Assembly (NCBI GenBank): GCA_964526645.1 | Contig: CAZGJN010000001.1 | Location: 1-64,000, forward strand | Length of the DNA stretch: 64,000 nt | Direction of reading: 5' to 3' | DNA from: JADJNW01 sp964526645 | Lineage (GTDB): Bacteria; Bacteroidota; Bacteroidia; Chitinophagales; Saprospiraceae | Shown: positions 26,187 through 34,930 of the stretch, one piece after another | Position numbering within the stretch: the first letter of the stretch is position 1 | Layout of the letters: every line of letters starts with the position of its first letter | The notes under the pieces: generated by a model | Told to the model about the DNA's origin: nothing | Seen by the model: the letters and a program-made list of their open reading frames with translations, nothing else | Database searches by the model: none | Position numbers and translations under genes: made by a program

Positions 26187-27329
26187 ATGCCCCTGTGGAA
26201 ACGTTTCTTGTTGGGGATTCTTCGGGGCTTACTGCTCTTAGTCGCCCATTTAAAATACAACCTGAAGCTTTTTGTAAGTCTTTTCGGTAAATCGCCGATT
26301 ACGGTACTGGCTTATCGCGGCTATGGCCGGCTCGATCACATCTTTTTACAAGGGAGAGTGCTCAAAAACAAAGTGATTATCACTGCTCCTTCCGATACGC
26401 TTTGGCGCAATTTTGTCAATAGTTTCAAACGCTTTGGTAGTGCTGAGGTAAGAGGGGCACAGCTTGTGCTGACTGTCGGCGAAAACAAATTTGACCTTGT
26501 GACGGATCGGGAAGGCTACTTTTTCTTAGATACCCCTTTGGAAAAACCCCTGCCGCCACAAGAACGCAAATGGCTTAAAGTGAATATTCACCTTGTGCGT
26601 ACACGAAAACGAGAAGTAGATATGACAGCCACCGCCAAGGTGCTCATTCCTGGCAAGGCAGAATTCGGTGTGATCAGTGATATTGATGACACGATTCTTA
26701 TCACCGAGGTCACTTCTTTTTTGAAACTCAAAATGCTTTACCTTACGTTTTTGAAAAACGTAAATAATCGCAAGACCTTCCACGAGGTAGAAGCTTTTTT
26801 TCGCGCTTTGCAAAAAGGAAAAGACGGTCAAAATCGCAACCCTGTTTTCTATGTTTCCAAGAGTCCTTGGAATTTATACGATTTCTTAGAAGATTTTATC
26901 GAGTTGAATGAGTTGCCCAGAGGTCCTTTGTTGCTTCGGGATATTGGCTTATTTCCCCGCCGTTTTCCGTTTGAGTCCTTTGGAAAACAACACAGAGGGC
27001 ATAAAATTTCAAGTGTAGCGCGTATTTTGGGGATGTACCCCCATCTGCCTTTCATCCTCATCGGTGATAGCGGCGAGCGCGATGCAGACATATACCTTAC
27101 TATTGCCAGGGCTTTTCCTGATCAGGTAAAAGCCATCTACATCCATGATGTGAAGGAGCCCAAAAGGACACAAAAAACGTTGGATTTGATTAAAAAAGCA
27201 GGAATAGCGCACATCAAACTAATCAGCGATTATCGGGAAGCTGCTGAAGATGCCGCATTATTGGGGCTTTTGGATATGCAGGCTTTTGAAAACTTTGGAA
27301 GGGGAGTCAGAAAAGCGAACTTTCACTAA
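26187..27329 (+). CDS. App1-like DUF2183 phosphatidate phosphatase family protein
   Basis: A 380-aa protein with a hydrophobic N-terminus (FLLGILRGLLLLVAHL) that may be a membrane anchor. The middle beta-domain (AYRGYGRLDHIFLQGRVL) and the HAD-type DxDxT motif in SDIDDTI (near 165) match DUF2183 / App1 proteins. The yeast App1 protein is a phosphatidate phosphatase. KSPWNLYDFLEDFI and LIGDSGERDADIY are further family motifs. Its last 23 bases overlap the convergent nucleoside phosphorylase gene. Confidence 0.88.
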   Translation: MPLWKRFLLGILRGLLLLVAHLKYNLKLFVSLFGKSPITVLAYRGYGRLDHIFLQGRVLKNKVIITAPSDTLWRNFVNSFKRFGSAEVRGAQLVLTVGENKFDLVTDREGYFFLDTPLEKPLPPQERKWLKVNIHLVRTRKREVDMTATAKVLIPGKAEFGVISDIDDTILITEVTSFLKLKMLYLTFLKNVNNRKTFHEVEAFFRALQKGKDGQNRNPVFYVSKSPWNLYDFLEDFIELNELPRGPLLLRDIGLFPRRFPFESFGKQHRGHKISSVARILGMYPHLPFILIGDSGERDADIYLTIARAFPDQVKAIYIHDVKEPKRTQKTLDLIKKAGIAHIKLISDYREAAEDAALLGLLDMQAFENFGRGVRKANFH

Positions 27330-28188
27330 TTTTTTCAAGCACAATACGAATCAAGCGATCTACGGCGGCGGTAGGATCAGGGCTAAATTGCCTCAGGATT
27401 CGATTTGCCAGAATCACATTGCAAGAAAGCGCCCGATGCCCTAGCAATGCCGATAAGCCGTAGATCGCAGCTGTTTCCATTTCAAAATTGGTGATTCTCC
27501 AATTTTTATACTGAAAATCATTGAGACAATCCAATAATTCAGTATTTAATTTTCCAATAGTCCTCAGGTGTCTTCCTTGTGGTGCATAAAAACCAGAGGA
27601 AGTGAGTGTAATTCCTTGATTTCCAATATTTTCTAAAGCATTAATTAAATCTTTATTGGCGGAGAAGGCGTAGGCGGGTAGGGGAGTGGTCGGAAAAAAA
27701 GCATAAAACTGTTGAAGTAGCTCATTTTCAGCTATTTCCGGTTTGTAATCGTAGAAATGCAGTAGGTTATCCAATCCAATTCCAATAGCAGAGACCACAA
27801 AACTATCAACGCCAGCACCGGCCCAGAGTGCACCCGAAGTACCAATTCGGATGATATTCAATTGTTTAGCTTCGGGATTTGGTGTTCTGGTTTGAAAATC
27901 AATATTCACGAGTGCATCCAGTTCGTTTAATACAATGTCAATATTGTCTGTCCCAATGCCAGTAGAAACTACGGTAAGGCGTTTATCACCCAACCAGCCT
28001 GTGTGGGTAATAAACTCGCGGTGGGCCGTTTTGCTTTCTATGCGATCAAAATATTTCGACACAGCAGCCACTCTGGCAGGGTCGCCCACGGTAAGTACTG
28101 TGTCTGCTACCTGCGCTGGATGAAGTTGTAAGTGATATATGCTGCCATTTTTATTTACAATAAGTTCAGAATCAGGAAGTTGCCTCAA
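27307..28188 (-). CDS. Nucleoside phosphorylase (uridine phosphorylase-like)
   Basis: A 293-aa member of the PNP/UDP family, which splits nucleosides with phosphate. Visible motifs are VLTVGDPARV, the phosphate-binding and specificity region STGIGTDNIDIVLNEL, IRIGTSGAL and NFEMETAAIYGL. The last is the ribose and base contact loop. It is longer than E. coli Udp. It is probably a salvage enzyme; the exact base preference cannot be read. A futalosine hydrolase (MqnB) role was considered because mqnD is in the window, but the motifs fit uridine phosphorylases better. Confidence 0.85.
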   Translation of the reverse strand: MRQLPDSELIVNKNGSIYHLQLHPAQVADTVLTVGDPARVAAVSKYFDRIESKTAHREFITHTGWLGDKRLTVVSTGIGTDNIDIVLNELDALVNIDFQTRTPNPEAKQLNIIRIGTSGALWAGAGVDSFVVSAIGIGLDNLLHFYDYKPEIAENELLQQFYAFFPTTPLPAYAFSANKDLINALENIGNQGITLTSSGFYAPQGRHLRTIGKLNTELLDCLNDFQYKNWRITNFEMETAAIYGLSALLGHRALSCNVILANRILRQFSPDPTAAVDRLIRIVLEKISESSLF

Positions 28189-28266
28189 TGTTTATCAATT
28201 TTGGGTTTTAGTTGAACATTTTGCTAAAATAAGAATTATAATGCAAATACCAAATAATATTCCGTA

Positions 28267-28617
28267 ATGAAAAAAATTTACTTTTTATCTAACTGCGGTA
28301 CTTGCAAACGGATCATTGATGAACTCCAGCTTACCCAGAAGGGATTTGATTTTCAGGATATTAAGGAGCATCCCATCACGCCGGAGCAATTGGACGCTAT
28401 GAAAGAAAAAGCAGGTTCATACGAGGCATTGTTCAGCCGGGTGGCAATGAAATACCGGAGTATGAAGCTAAACGAGAAGCAATTAACGGAACAGGATTAC
28501 AAGGAGTTGATTTTGCAGGAATATACTTTTTTGAAAAGACCAGTAATCCTAATTGATGATCAAATTTTTGTGGGAAGTGCTAAAGGTGTGATAGAAGCCG
28601 CAAAGGTGTTGTTGTGA
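28267..28617 (+). CDS. ArsC/Spx-family thioredoxin-fold reductase
   Basis: A 116-aa protein of the ArsC/YffB/Spx family. The CGTC motif (Cys10, Cys13) sits at the start of the first helix, DIKEHPIT follows, and the C-terminal block LKRPVILIDDQIFVGS corresponds to the family's conserved RP loop. It could be a glutaredoxin-like arsenate reductase or a related thiol regulator. No arsenic genes are nearby. It is divergent from the nucleoside phosphorylase gene. Confidence 0.85.
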   Translation: MKKIYFLSNCGTCKRIIDELQLTQKGFDFQDIKEHPITPEQLDAMKEKAGSYEALFSRVAMKYRSMKLNEKQLTEQDYKELILQEYTFLKRPVILIDDQIFVGSAKGVIEAAKVLL

Positions 28618-28736
28618 TTTTTTCTTTTTCGAACCGAGTGTCATCCATTTTTGTAAATTATAATTTTCCTATAATTTATATTATGTTAAATAAAAACAAG
28701 ACAAGGACAACCAGCAAAATATTTTCAAACAATATC

Positions 28737-28767
28737 TTGACAAAAGCTATTTTTGATAGTACCTTTG
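28737..28767 (+). promoter_or_regulatory. Promoter of the tail-fibre-like gene
   Basis: TTG (28737-28739), 20 bases, then a perfect TACCTTTG -7 box (28760-28767), 42 bases before the start at 28810. Confidence 0.75.
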
Positions 28768-28809
28768 CAGCCGAATAATATTTTATAAAAACTTCAAAAA
28801 ACCAACTTT

Positions 28810-29799
28810 ATGAAAGCAAGAATCCTTTCTGCTCTTATTCCATTCTTTTTACTGGGCTTCTCTTCTTTGTTCGGCCAGATGATCGGAGACGAGCCGCTCG
28901 TGACGGGCTTCAGTCGTTTCAACAAAAATCCATTGGGCGGTAGACTCCCCATCGAATTGGGAGATACCATCGGCACTTTCCAGTTTGAGGGCTGGCTACC
29001 TGCTGGCAAATTCCAGCGCACTGCCGGCATCCGCGCTATCGTGACGGATGCACCTACCAATTCCAGTTTGTCTTCCCGACTGGTTTTTCTTACAGGCGGT
29101 TCTGCATTAGCCGAAAGGCTCACCATCCTTGAGAATGGCTTTGTGGGTATCAATACCCCTACCCCATCGGTTCACTTGCATGTAGAGGGCGATGCCTTTA
29201 TTTCAGGGAATCTGACAGTAGGTGGAAACTTCAAAGTGACGGGTGATCTGGAAGCTGGCAGGGATGTATTGGCTGGGCGCGATGTAAAAGCGGAGCGAAA
29301 TCTGGAAGCAAAACAAGACGTGAAAGCGGGTGCTAATGTAACTGCAGGTGAAAATATAACCGCTGCAGGAGACATTGTAGCAGGAGATGACCTCACGGTG
29401 GAAAATGACCTATTTGTAAAAAACGGCAAGGTCGGTATCGGGGTTGATCCCAACAGCGCGAGCGCCACGCCAGGCTCACATCGTTTGTACATTGGTGGCA
29501 GCATGATCGCTGAAGAAGTGAAGGTAGAGCTAAGGGTTACTTGGCCCGATTATGTTTTTGAACCGGATTTCAAGCTCACACCCCTACCTACAATCGAGAC
29601 ATTTATCAAGAACCACAAGCATTTGCCTAATATCCCATCGGCGGCGGAAGTTGCTCAAAACGGCTTGCCACTTGGTGAAACACAGCGTCTGATGATGGAA
29701 AAGATTGAAGAATTGTACCTCCACCTTATTGAATTGGAAAAGCAGGTCAAGGCATTGCAAGTAGAAAATGAAGCTCTCCGTGCCAAAATACAGAAATAA
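28810..29799 (+). CDS. Secreted tail-fibre-like repeat protein
   Basis: A 329-aa exported protein with a signal peptide (MKARILSALIPFFLLG). The N-terminal domain is followed by GFVGINTPTPSVHLHVEG, then a run of short beta-solenoid-like repeats (GNLTVGGNFKVTGDL, AGRDV, AERNL, AKQDV, AGANV, AGENI, AGDDL). Next comes a degenerate phage-tail / S74-type region (HKHLPNIPSAAEV, GLPLGETQRLMMEK) and a C-terminal coiled coil (IEELYLHLIELEKQVKAL). This layout is frequent in Bacteroidota and is taken as a trimeric surface fibre; no peptidase residues were identified. No T9SS tail is seen. Confidence 0.82.
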   Translation: MKARILSALIPFFLLGFSSLFGQMIGDEPLVTGFSRFNKNPLGGRLPIELGDTIGTFQFEGWLPAGKFQRTAGIRAIVTDAPTNSSLSSRLVFLTGGSALAERLTILENGFVGINTPTPSVHLHVEGDAFISGNLTVGGNFKVTGDLEAGRDVLAGRDVKAERNLEAKQDVKAGANVTAGENITAAGDIVAGDDLTVENDLFVKNGKVGIGVDPNSASATPGSHRLYIGGSMIAEEVKVELRVTWPDYVFEPDFKLTPLPTIETFIKNHKHLPNIPSAAEVAQNGLPLGETQRLMMEKIEELYLHLIELEKQVKALQVENEALRAKIQK

Positions 29800-29840
29800 T
29801 TGGTTGAAAAAGAAGCATTATTTTTTAATCAATTAAAAAA

Positions 29841-32378
29841 ATGAAAGACATGAGAGCTTTTATGTATCTATTGCTGTTTATAAACCTGGCGATTCCATCC
29901 CTGGCGCAAGATAATTTGTGGAAAGATGTGAGCAAAAGTGAAGTGATCAGCCTGGAAAAGAATAAAAAAATAGCCAGCATTTCCCAATATCGGCTTGTTT
30001 CCGTTGAGCCGGAAGCCTTGAAAGAAATACTTCGCCAAGCGCCATTACAGTTTTCAAAAGACGCACAAAATAGAACGGTGACATTACCGCTACCCATGCC
30101 CGACGGCACGATCCAGGAGTTTGAAATTCAAAATGCACCAATTATGCACCCCGACCTGGCAAGCCGTTATCCTGAGATACAGACCTATATCGGCAAAGGT
30201 ATTGATGACCCCACTGCCACGGCGCGTCTGGATTTTACAACAAAAGGATTTCACGCTCAAATTATTTCGGAAAAAGAGGGTACAATACTGATTGACCCCT
30301 TGAAGGAGGAGCAACTCGATGTTTACATCAGTTTCAATAAAAAAAACTATGCGGATGGAGTATCTAATTTCAAATGCTATAATCCAAATATTCCCCACAC
30401 GGTAGTTCAAGAAAAAAGTCAGCAATTTTACGCTGGGGATTGCCAACTGAGGCGGTATCGGCTGGCGTTAGCCTGCACGGGCGAGTACGCTGTATTTCAC
30501 GATCCGCCTAATCCTCCAACCGTACCCACGCCCAGAACCGCAGTGGTGCTTTCGGCTATGATGACGACAATGAACCGAGTGAATGGTATTTATGAAAGAG
30601 ACCTGGCGATTACCCTACAATTAGTCCCTAATACAGACCAACTGATTTTTTTAGATGGCACTACTGATCCTTACACTAATGGAGATACAGATGCGATGGT
30701 CAACGAGAATCAAACCCAATGTGACAGTAGGATCGGCAATGCAAATTACGATATTGGGCATGTATTTGGTACCAATAGCGGCGGCTTTGGCCCAGGTGAT
30801 GTTTGTTCATCAGAGAAAGCGAGAGGTGTAACGGGCTCTGGTTCTCCTCGAGGTGATGCCTTTGATGTTGATTATGTAGCACATGAAATGGGGCATCAAT
30901 TTGGTGCAAGCCATACCTTCAATAATACTTGTTCTGATCAAAGAACAGATGCTACCGCTTTTGAACCGGGCAGTGGTTCTACAATTATGGGATACGCAGG
31001 GATTTGCAACCCTAATGTTCAAAACAATAGCGATGCTTATTTTCACGCGATTAGCCTTCAGCAAATAGGAAACTTTGTCACCACTGGCACTGGCAGTACT
31101 TGTGGGGTGATTTTACCCTTCACCAATAATGCCCCTACGGTCAATGCCGGACTTGACCGTACCATACCGATTCGCACACCTTTTCGGCTTACCGCGAATG
31201 GGAGCGATCCAAATGGTGATTTCCTGACTTATTGCTGGGAACAAATGGATAATCAGATTTCGCCCATGCCGCCCCCTTCAACCAATACGGGCGGGCCAAT
31301 GTTTCGATCGCTGAATCCTTCTGGTTCTCCTACGCGCTTTTTTCCAAAACTTGACACTATTATCAATAATACTACTTCTGTTTGGGAGGTATTGCCCAGT
31401 GTGGCCAGAACGATGAACTTTCGGGTGACTGCCAGAGATAACAGAGTGGGTGGCGGGTGTACAGCAGAAGACAATATGGTTGTCACAGTAGATGCCACTA
31501 CGGGTCCGTTCCGCGTTACTTTTCCAAATGCGCCTGCTTGCCTGATTGCCGGTTCTACTGCTACGATTACCTGGGATGTGGCTGGTACAACGGGCGGCAT
31601 GATCAATGAAGCAAACGTAAATATTCTGTTATCAGTGGATGGCGGATTTACTTACCCCATCACGCTGGCAAACAATGTTCCAAATGACGGTTCTCAAGAC
31701 GTGGTAATACCCCAACTCCGCTCAGATGAGGCAAGAATCATGGTAGCTGCTGCTAACAATGTTTTCTTTGATATCTCGGATGCAAATTTTAATATTGATT
31801 GCCCGGATGTATTGGTGGTCACGGACAACCCGGCGGTTGGTATTTACAAAGCAAAAACAAGGATTGAAACATCGGGCACGGTGGTCGTCCTGAGTAGTGC
31901 CACTTTTTTAGCAGGAGAGGAAATTATTTTAAAACCAGGATTTACCGCAGCTCGTGGAAGCCAGTTTATAGGAAGAATTGAACCCTGCAATACGTGCTCA
32001 CCTGTGGGTGCTTTGTTGGCTGATTCAGCACAAAAACGCCACCAGGATAAGGTATCCGATGAGGTGCCTTTGTACACATTTGGACAGAAAGATATCGAGG
32101 GATCGAAGGGATCAAGCGCACCTTTGACAATTTTCCCAAATCCTTTCCGCGATGTCTTTACTATCCAGTTTGAAACAAACCAAGCAGGGCCAGTTATAAT
32201 CCAATTGATGGACTTTAGTGGTAAGATGATCAAGGAAATACACAAGACAAACTATGCAGCTGCTGGTTTTTATACTTTTGATGTTTCTACAGCGGCGCTG
32301 CCAGCGGGTGTTTATTATTGCGTCATGTCGGGTAGTTCCGGTACAAAACAATCCAAGTTAATCAAAATAGCCCAATAA
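29841..32378 (+). CDS. Reprolysin-like zinc metalloprotease with T9SS tail
   Basis: An 845-aa secreted metzincin; start at 29841, or at 29850, before a signal peptide (cleavage near PSLAQ). A propeptide of about 190 residues precedes the catalytic domain, whose zinc site HEMGHQFGASH starts near 347 and is followed by the Met-turn region TIMGYAGIC. PKD/Ig-like domains follow, then a module with TFLAGEEIILKPGF. The type-A sorting domain is FPNPFRDVFTIQFET to the end. It likely degrades extracellular proteins. It follows the fibre gene after 41 bases and may be co-transcribed. Confidence 0.92.
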   Translation: MKDMRAFMYLLLFINLAIPSLAQDNLWKDVSKSEVISLEKNKKIASISQYRLVSVEPEALKEILRQAPLQFSKDAQNRTVTLPLPMPDGTIQEFEIQNAPIMHPDLASRYPEIQTYIGKGIDDPTATARLDFTTKGFHAQIISEKEGTILIDPLKEEQLDVYISFNKKNYADGVSNFKCYNPNIPHTVVQEKSQQFYAGDCQLRRYRLALACTGEYAVFHDPPNPPTVPTPRTAVVLSAMMTTMNRVNGIYERDLAITLQLVPNTDQLIFLDGTTDPYTNGDTDAMVNENQTQCDSRIGNANYDIGHVFGTNSGGFGPGDVCSSEKARGVTGSGSPRGDAFDVDYVAHEMGHQFGASHTFNNTCSDQRTDATAFEPGSGSTIMGYAGICNPNVQNNSDAYFHAISLQQIGNFVTTGTGSTCGVILPFTNNAPTVNAGLDRTIPIRTPFRLTANGSDPNGDFLTYCWEQMDNQISPMPPPSTNTGGPMFRSLNPSGSPTRFFPKLDTIINNTTSVWEVLPSVARTMNFRVTARDNRVGGGCTAEDNMVVTVDATTGPFRVTFPNAPACLIAGSTATITWDVAGTTGGMINEANVNILLSVDGGFTYPITLANNVPNDGSQDVVIPQLRSDEARIMVAAANNVFFDISDANFNIDCPDVLVVTDNPAVGIYKAKTRIETSGTVVVLSSATFLAGEEIILKPGFTAARGSQFIGRIEPCNTCSPVGALLADSAQKRHQDKVSDEVPLYTFGQKDIEGSKGSSAPLTIFPNPFRDVFTIQFETNQAGPVIIQLMDFSGKMIKEIHKTNYAAAGFYTFDVSTAALPAGVYYCVMSGSSGTKQSKLIKIAQ

Positions 32379-32384
32379 TTTTTT

Positions 32385-32430
32385 AAGCGAGATGCCTGCT
32401 GAATTACAACAAGCGTCTCGCTTTATGTTT
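32385..32430 (+). terminator. Terminator-like hairpin between convergent genes
   Basis: AAGCGAGATGC (32385-32395) pairs with GCGTCTCGCTT (32413-32423) with one G-U pair, followed by TATGTTTTT. It serves the plus-strand protease gene. Confidence 0.7.
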
Positions 32431-32437
32431 TTGATTA

Positions 32438-33424
32438 TCAACGTTTTACGTACATTACTTCTTTTACAGCCCTAATAATTTTGGCAGGATTGGGCAAATA
32501 TTCTTCCACCAGCGTAGGGGCATAAGGCAGGGATGTATCAGCAGCATTGACGCGCGTCACGGGTGCGTCGAGGTAATCAAAGGCGTATTTTTGTACCTGA
32601 TAAGCCACTTCCGAAGAGACTCCCGCAAAGGGCCAGGATTCGTCAATCACGACGAGGCGATTGGTCTTTTTTACAGATTGCAAAATTGTTTGAATATCAA
32701 GCGGACGGATTGTTCGAAGGTCAATTACTTCAGCGCTAATGCCTTCCTTTTGTAGCTCTTCAGCAGCCGACATGGTAGGCAGCATCATTTTATTGAATGA
32801 AACCAGCGTGACATCCGATCCCGGGCGGCGTACCGCTGCTACACCAATTGGCACAAGGTATTCTTCCTCCGGCACTTCACCTTCATATCCATATAGTACC
32901 TCCGATTCCATTATACAAACCGGGTCATTATCACGAATAGCCGATTTCAGTAAGCCTTTGGCATCCGCAGGGTCAATACAAGAAATCACCTTCAAACCAG
33001 GAGTATTAGCGAGCCAACTTTCAAACATCTGGGAATGCTGCTGCGCCAACTGTCCTGCCGAGCCAGAAGGACCCCGAAATACAATTGGGCAGCTAAATTC
33101 ACCAGCCGACTGAGAAAGCGTTTTGGCGGCGTTATTCACAATTTGATCGAAGGCTAACACAGCAAAGTTCCAGGTCATAAATTCTACAATCGGGCGAAGA
33201 CCATTCATCGCAGCACCAACACCAATACCCGCGAAACCTAACTCGGCAATAGGCGTGTCAATAACCCGCTTCGGTCCAAACTCGGCGAGCATGCCCTTGC
33301 TTACTTTATAAGCGCCATCGTATTCCGCCACTTCCTCTCCCATCAGAAATACAGTCTTGTCTCGGCGCATTTCTTCCGACATTGCTTCCCGCAAGGCATC
33401 TCTCAGTGTGATTACTCTACCCAT
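32438..33424 (-). CDS. pdhB: Pyruvate dehydrogenase E1 component, beta subunit
   Basis: A 328-aa transketolase-like E1 beta subunit, which with E1 alpha decarboxylates pyruvate (or a related 2-oxo acid) on thiamine diphosphate. MGRVITLRDALREAMSEEM, FLMGEEVAEYDGAYKVS, DTPIAELGFAGIGVGAA and the C-terminal VTRVNAADTSLPYAPTLVEE are characteristic. The alpha and E2 genes are not adjacent. An E3 (lpdA) starts at 62720 in this window. A branched-chain 2-oxo acid role cannot be fully excluded. Confidence 0.93.
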   Translation of the reverse strand: MGRVITLRDALREAMSEEMRRDKTVFLMGEEVAEYDGAYKVSKGMLAEFGPKRVIDTPIAELGFAGIGVGAAMNGLRPIVEFMTWNFAVLAFDQIVNNAAKTLSQSAGEFSCPIVFRGPSGSAGQLAQQHSQMFESWLANTPGLKVISCIDPADAKGLLKSAIRDNDPVCIMESEVLYGYEGEVPEEEYLVPIGVAAVRRPGSDVTLVSFNKMMLPTMSAAEELQKEGISAEVIDLRTIRPLDIQTILQSVKKTNRLVVIDESWPFAGVSSEVAYQVQKYAFDYLDAPVTRVNAADTSLPYAPTLVEEYLPNPAKIIRAVKEVMYVKR

Positions 33425-33694
33425 ATATTGTTGCGTTTTGAGAATTTCAGCGTTGTTTGCAATTTTTTTAAACCGTTTTTTTTGTGAAAAGGAACTGCAA
33501 AAATACGAAAAGCACCTTTATTAACAACTTTCCGCCAGGCTTGTTTGTAATTATTGCGATTGAGATTTCTAAAAGAATTTTTTTCATCTTTGCAAAAATT
33601 CTTTAGCAAATACCTCTTTATAAAATAAGTGTAATCATACATTCGTTCCAATACCTGTTTTGAAAATTAAACTCCTTGCTAAAATTTGTAATCC

Positions 33695-33856
33695 ATGAAG
33701 AATAGAAATTTCAAGAAACAATTGTTCAACTATTGCTTGTTGGGTACCTCCATCTTACTATTGTCGTCTTGCAACAGAGGCTATGGCTGTCCCACCAATT
33801 TTTCAATTGACATATTTGATACGCTTAAGTCTATATTGTTGACTGCAATTTTCTAA
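33695..33856 (+). CDS. Small lipoprotein
   Basis: A 53-aa reading frame with a lipoprotein signal: basic start (MKNRNFKKQL), hydrophobic core and a lipobox LLLSSCNRG, leaving a mature peptide of only about 28 residues with the words GYGCPTNFSID. It stops five bases before the YtxJ gene. A possible promoter, TTTG (33659-33662) and AAAATTTG (33681-33688) with 18-base spacing, would start transcription almost at the ATG. I do not know the function. The 33425-33694 gap before it holds nothing else clear. Confidence 0.65.
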   Translation: MKNRNFKKQLFNYCLLGTSILLLSSCNRGYGCPTNFSIDIFDTLKSILLTAIF

Positions 33857-33860
33857 AGTA

Positions 33861-34208
33861 ATGCCGAATTGGATTGCCTTGACAAAACCGGAAGAAATCG
33901 AAGATGTATCCCTTCGTTCTCATGAAAAGCCTTGCCTGATTTACAAACACAGTAGTCGTTGCAATATCAGCAGGATTGCTCAGTACAGGCTGGAGGCAGA
34001 GTGGCGTTTTTTAGAACAAGCAGCGGCGCTCTATTGGATAGATGTTATCAGCGACCGGCATGTGTCCGATGCGGTGGCATCCAATTTTGCGGTTTACCAC
34101 GAATCACCACAGGTGTTGCTGATCCATGAAGGTGCCTGCGTCTTTGATGTATCTCATCTCGATATATCTATTGCCACTTTACAAGAAAGCCTTGCTGCGC
34201 TTCGATAA
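33861..34208 (+). CDS. ytxJ: Bacillithiol-system protein YtxJ-like (DUF2847)
   Basis: A 115-aa thioredoxin-fold protein. The motif LIYKHSSRCNIS places a single cysteine (Cys34) where the family has its monothiol active site; the C-terminal ESPQVLLIHEG gives the cis-Pro loop. YtxJ proteins occur with bacillithiol biosynthesis in Firmicutes and Bacteroidota and are thought to remove bacillithiol from S-bacillithiolated proteins. The presence of the gene suggests that this organism uses bacillithiol. It is two bases upstream of mnmD and likely shares its transcript. Confidence 0.85.
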   Translation: MPNWIALTKPEEIEDVSLRSHEKPCLIYKHSSRCNISRIAQYRLEAEWRFLEQAAALYWIDVISDRHVSDAVASNFAVYHESPQVLLIHEGACVFDVSHLDISIATLQESLAALR

Positions 34209-34210
34209 AC

Positions 34211-34882
34211 ATGGAAGAAAACGTCATATTTGAAACCCAGGATGGTTCGCACTCTATTTTGTCCAGCCAATTTGGGGTGAGTTACCATTCAAAGTATGGC
34301 GCGATACAGGAATCCAGGCATGTTTTTATTGAGGCAGGTTTGCACCGAAAGGCACTTTTGCAAAAGGAAATGACCGTGCTGGAAATCGGCTTCGGAACGG
34401 GGCTGAATGCTTTTTTGACATTGCTGGCTGCACTTGAGCATCAATGGCAGATAAGCTACGAAGGTATTGATGCTTACCCAGTAGAAGTGGCGCAGATAGC
34501 AAAACTCAACTACCCTACTCTGCTGGGTGCAGAAAATCGAAAGCCGGAGTTTTTGCAGCTCCACTTTGCAGAATGGGCAAAAAAAGTAAACATTCATCCT
34601 CTTTTTACTTTTTGCAAGCAAAAAATTTACTTCGAAGACGTTCACTACGATAGCCAATTTGACCTTGTTTATTTTGATGCTTTTGCGCCAGATACACAAC
34701 CACAACTTTGGGAACCCCCTCTCCTATCTAAAATGTATACCGCACTCAAGCCAAAAGGAATTTTAGTGACCTACTGCGCCAAAGGTACCGTCAAACGGGC
34801 TTTCAAAAGCGTCGGTTTCCAGGTAGAAGCCCTTCCGGGCCCTCCTGGGAAAAGAGAAATGACAAGATGCCTAAAACTTTAA
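34211..34882 (+). CDS. mnmD: tRNA mnm5s2U methyltransferase, MnmD type
   Basis: A 223-aa stand-alone methyltransferase domain of MnmC, which methylates aminomethyl-uridine at the wobble base of some tRNAs. DGSHSILSSQFGVSYHSKYG, the SAM-binding LEIGFGTGLNAF (about 57-68), FDAFAPDTQPQLW and YCAKGTVKRAF are family motifs. The FAD-dependent oxidase half of MnmC is absent, as in many Bacteroidota. It follows ytxJ with two bases between the genes. Confidence 0.92.
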   Translation: MEENVIFETQDGSHSILSSQFGVSYHSKYGAIQESRHVFIEAGLHRKALLQKEMTVLEIGFGTGLNAFLTLLAALEHQWQISYEGIDAYPVEVAQIAKLNYPTLLGAENRKPEFLQLHFAEWAKKVNIHPLFTFCKQKIYFEDVHYDSQFDLVYFDAFAPDTQPQLWEPPLLSKMYTALKPKGILVTYCAKGTVKRAFKSVGFQVEALPGPPGKREMTRCLKL

Positions 34883-34930
34883 CCTTTGATGTATAAAAAA
34901 CCGATTATCAATGTCTTTTGAACTATATCT

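Noticed and set aside
27307..28188. Futalosine hydrolase (MqnB)
   Set aside because: The presence of mqnD made it tempting, but the motifs and length fit the uridine phosphorylase branch, and the gene is 22 kb away from mqnD.
29172..29504. Short repeats in the fibre gene as a DNA repeat array or CRISPR
   Set aside because: The repetition is at the protein level (AGxxV/L units within one reading frame), with no identical direct repeats or regular spacers.
33412..33651. Minus-strand frame upstream of pdhB
   Set aside because: It overlaps the start of pdhB, is basic and low in complexity, and probably is promoter and leader DNA.
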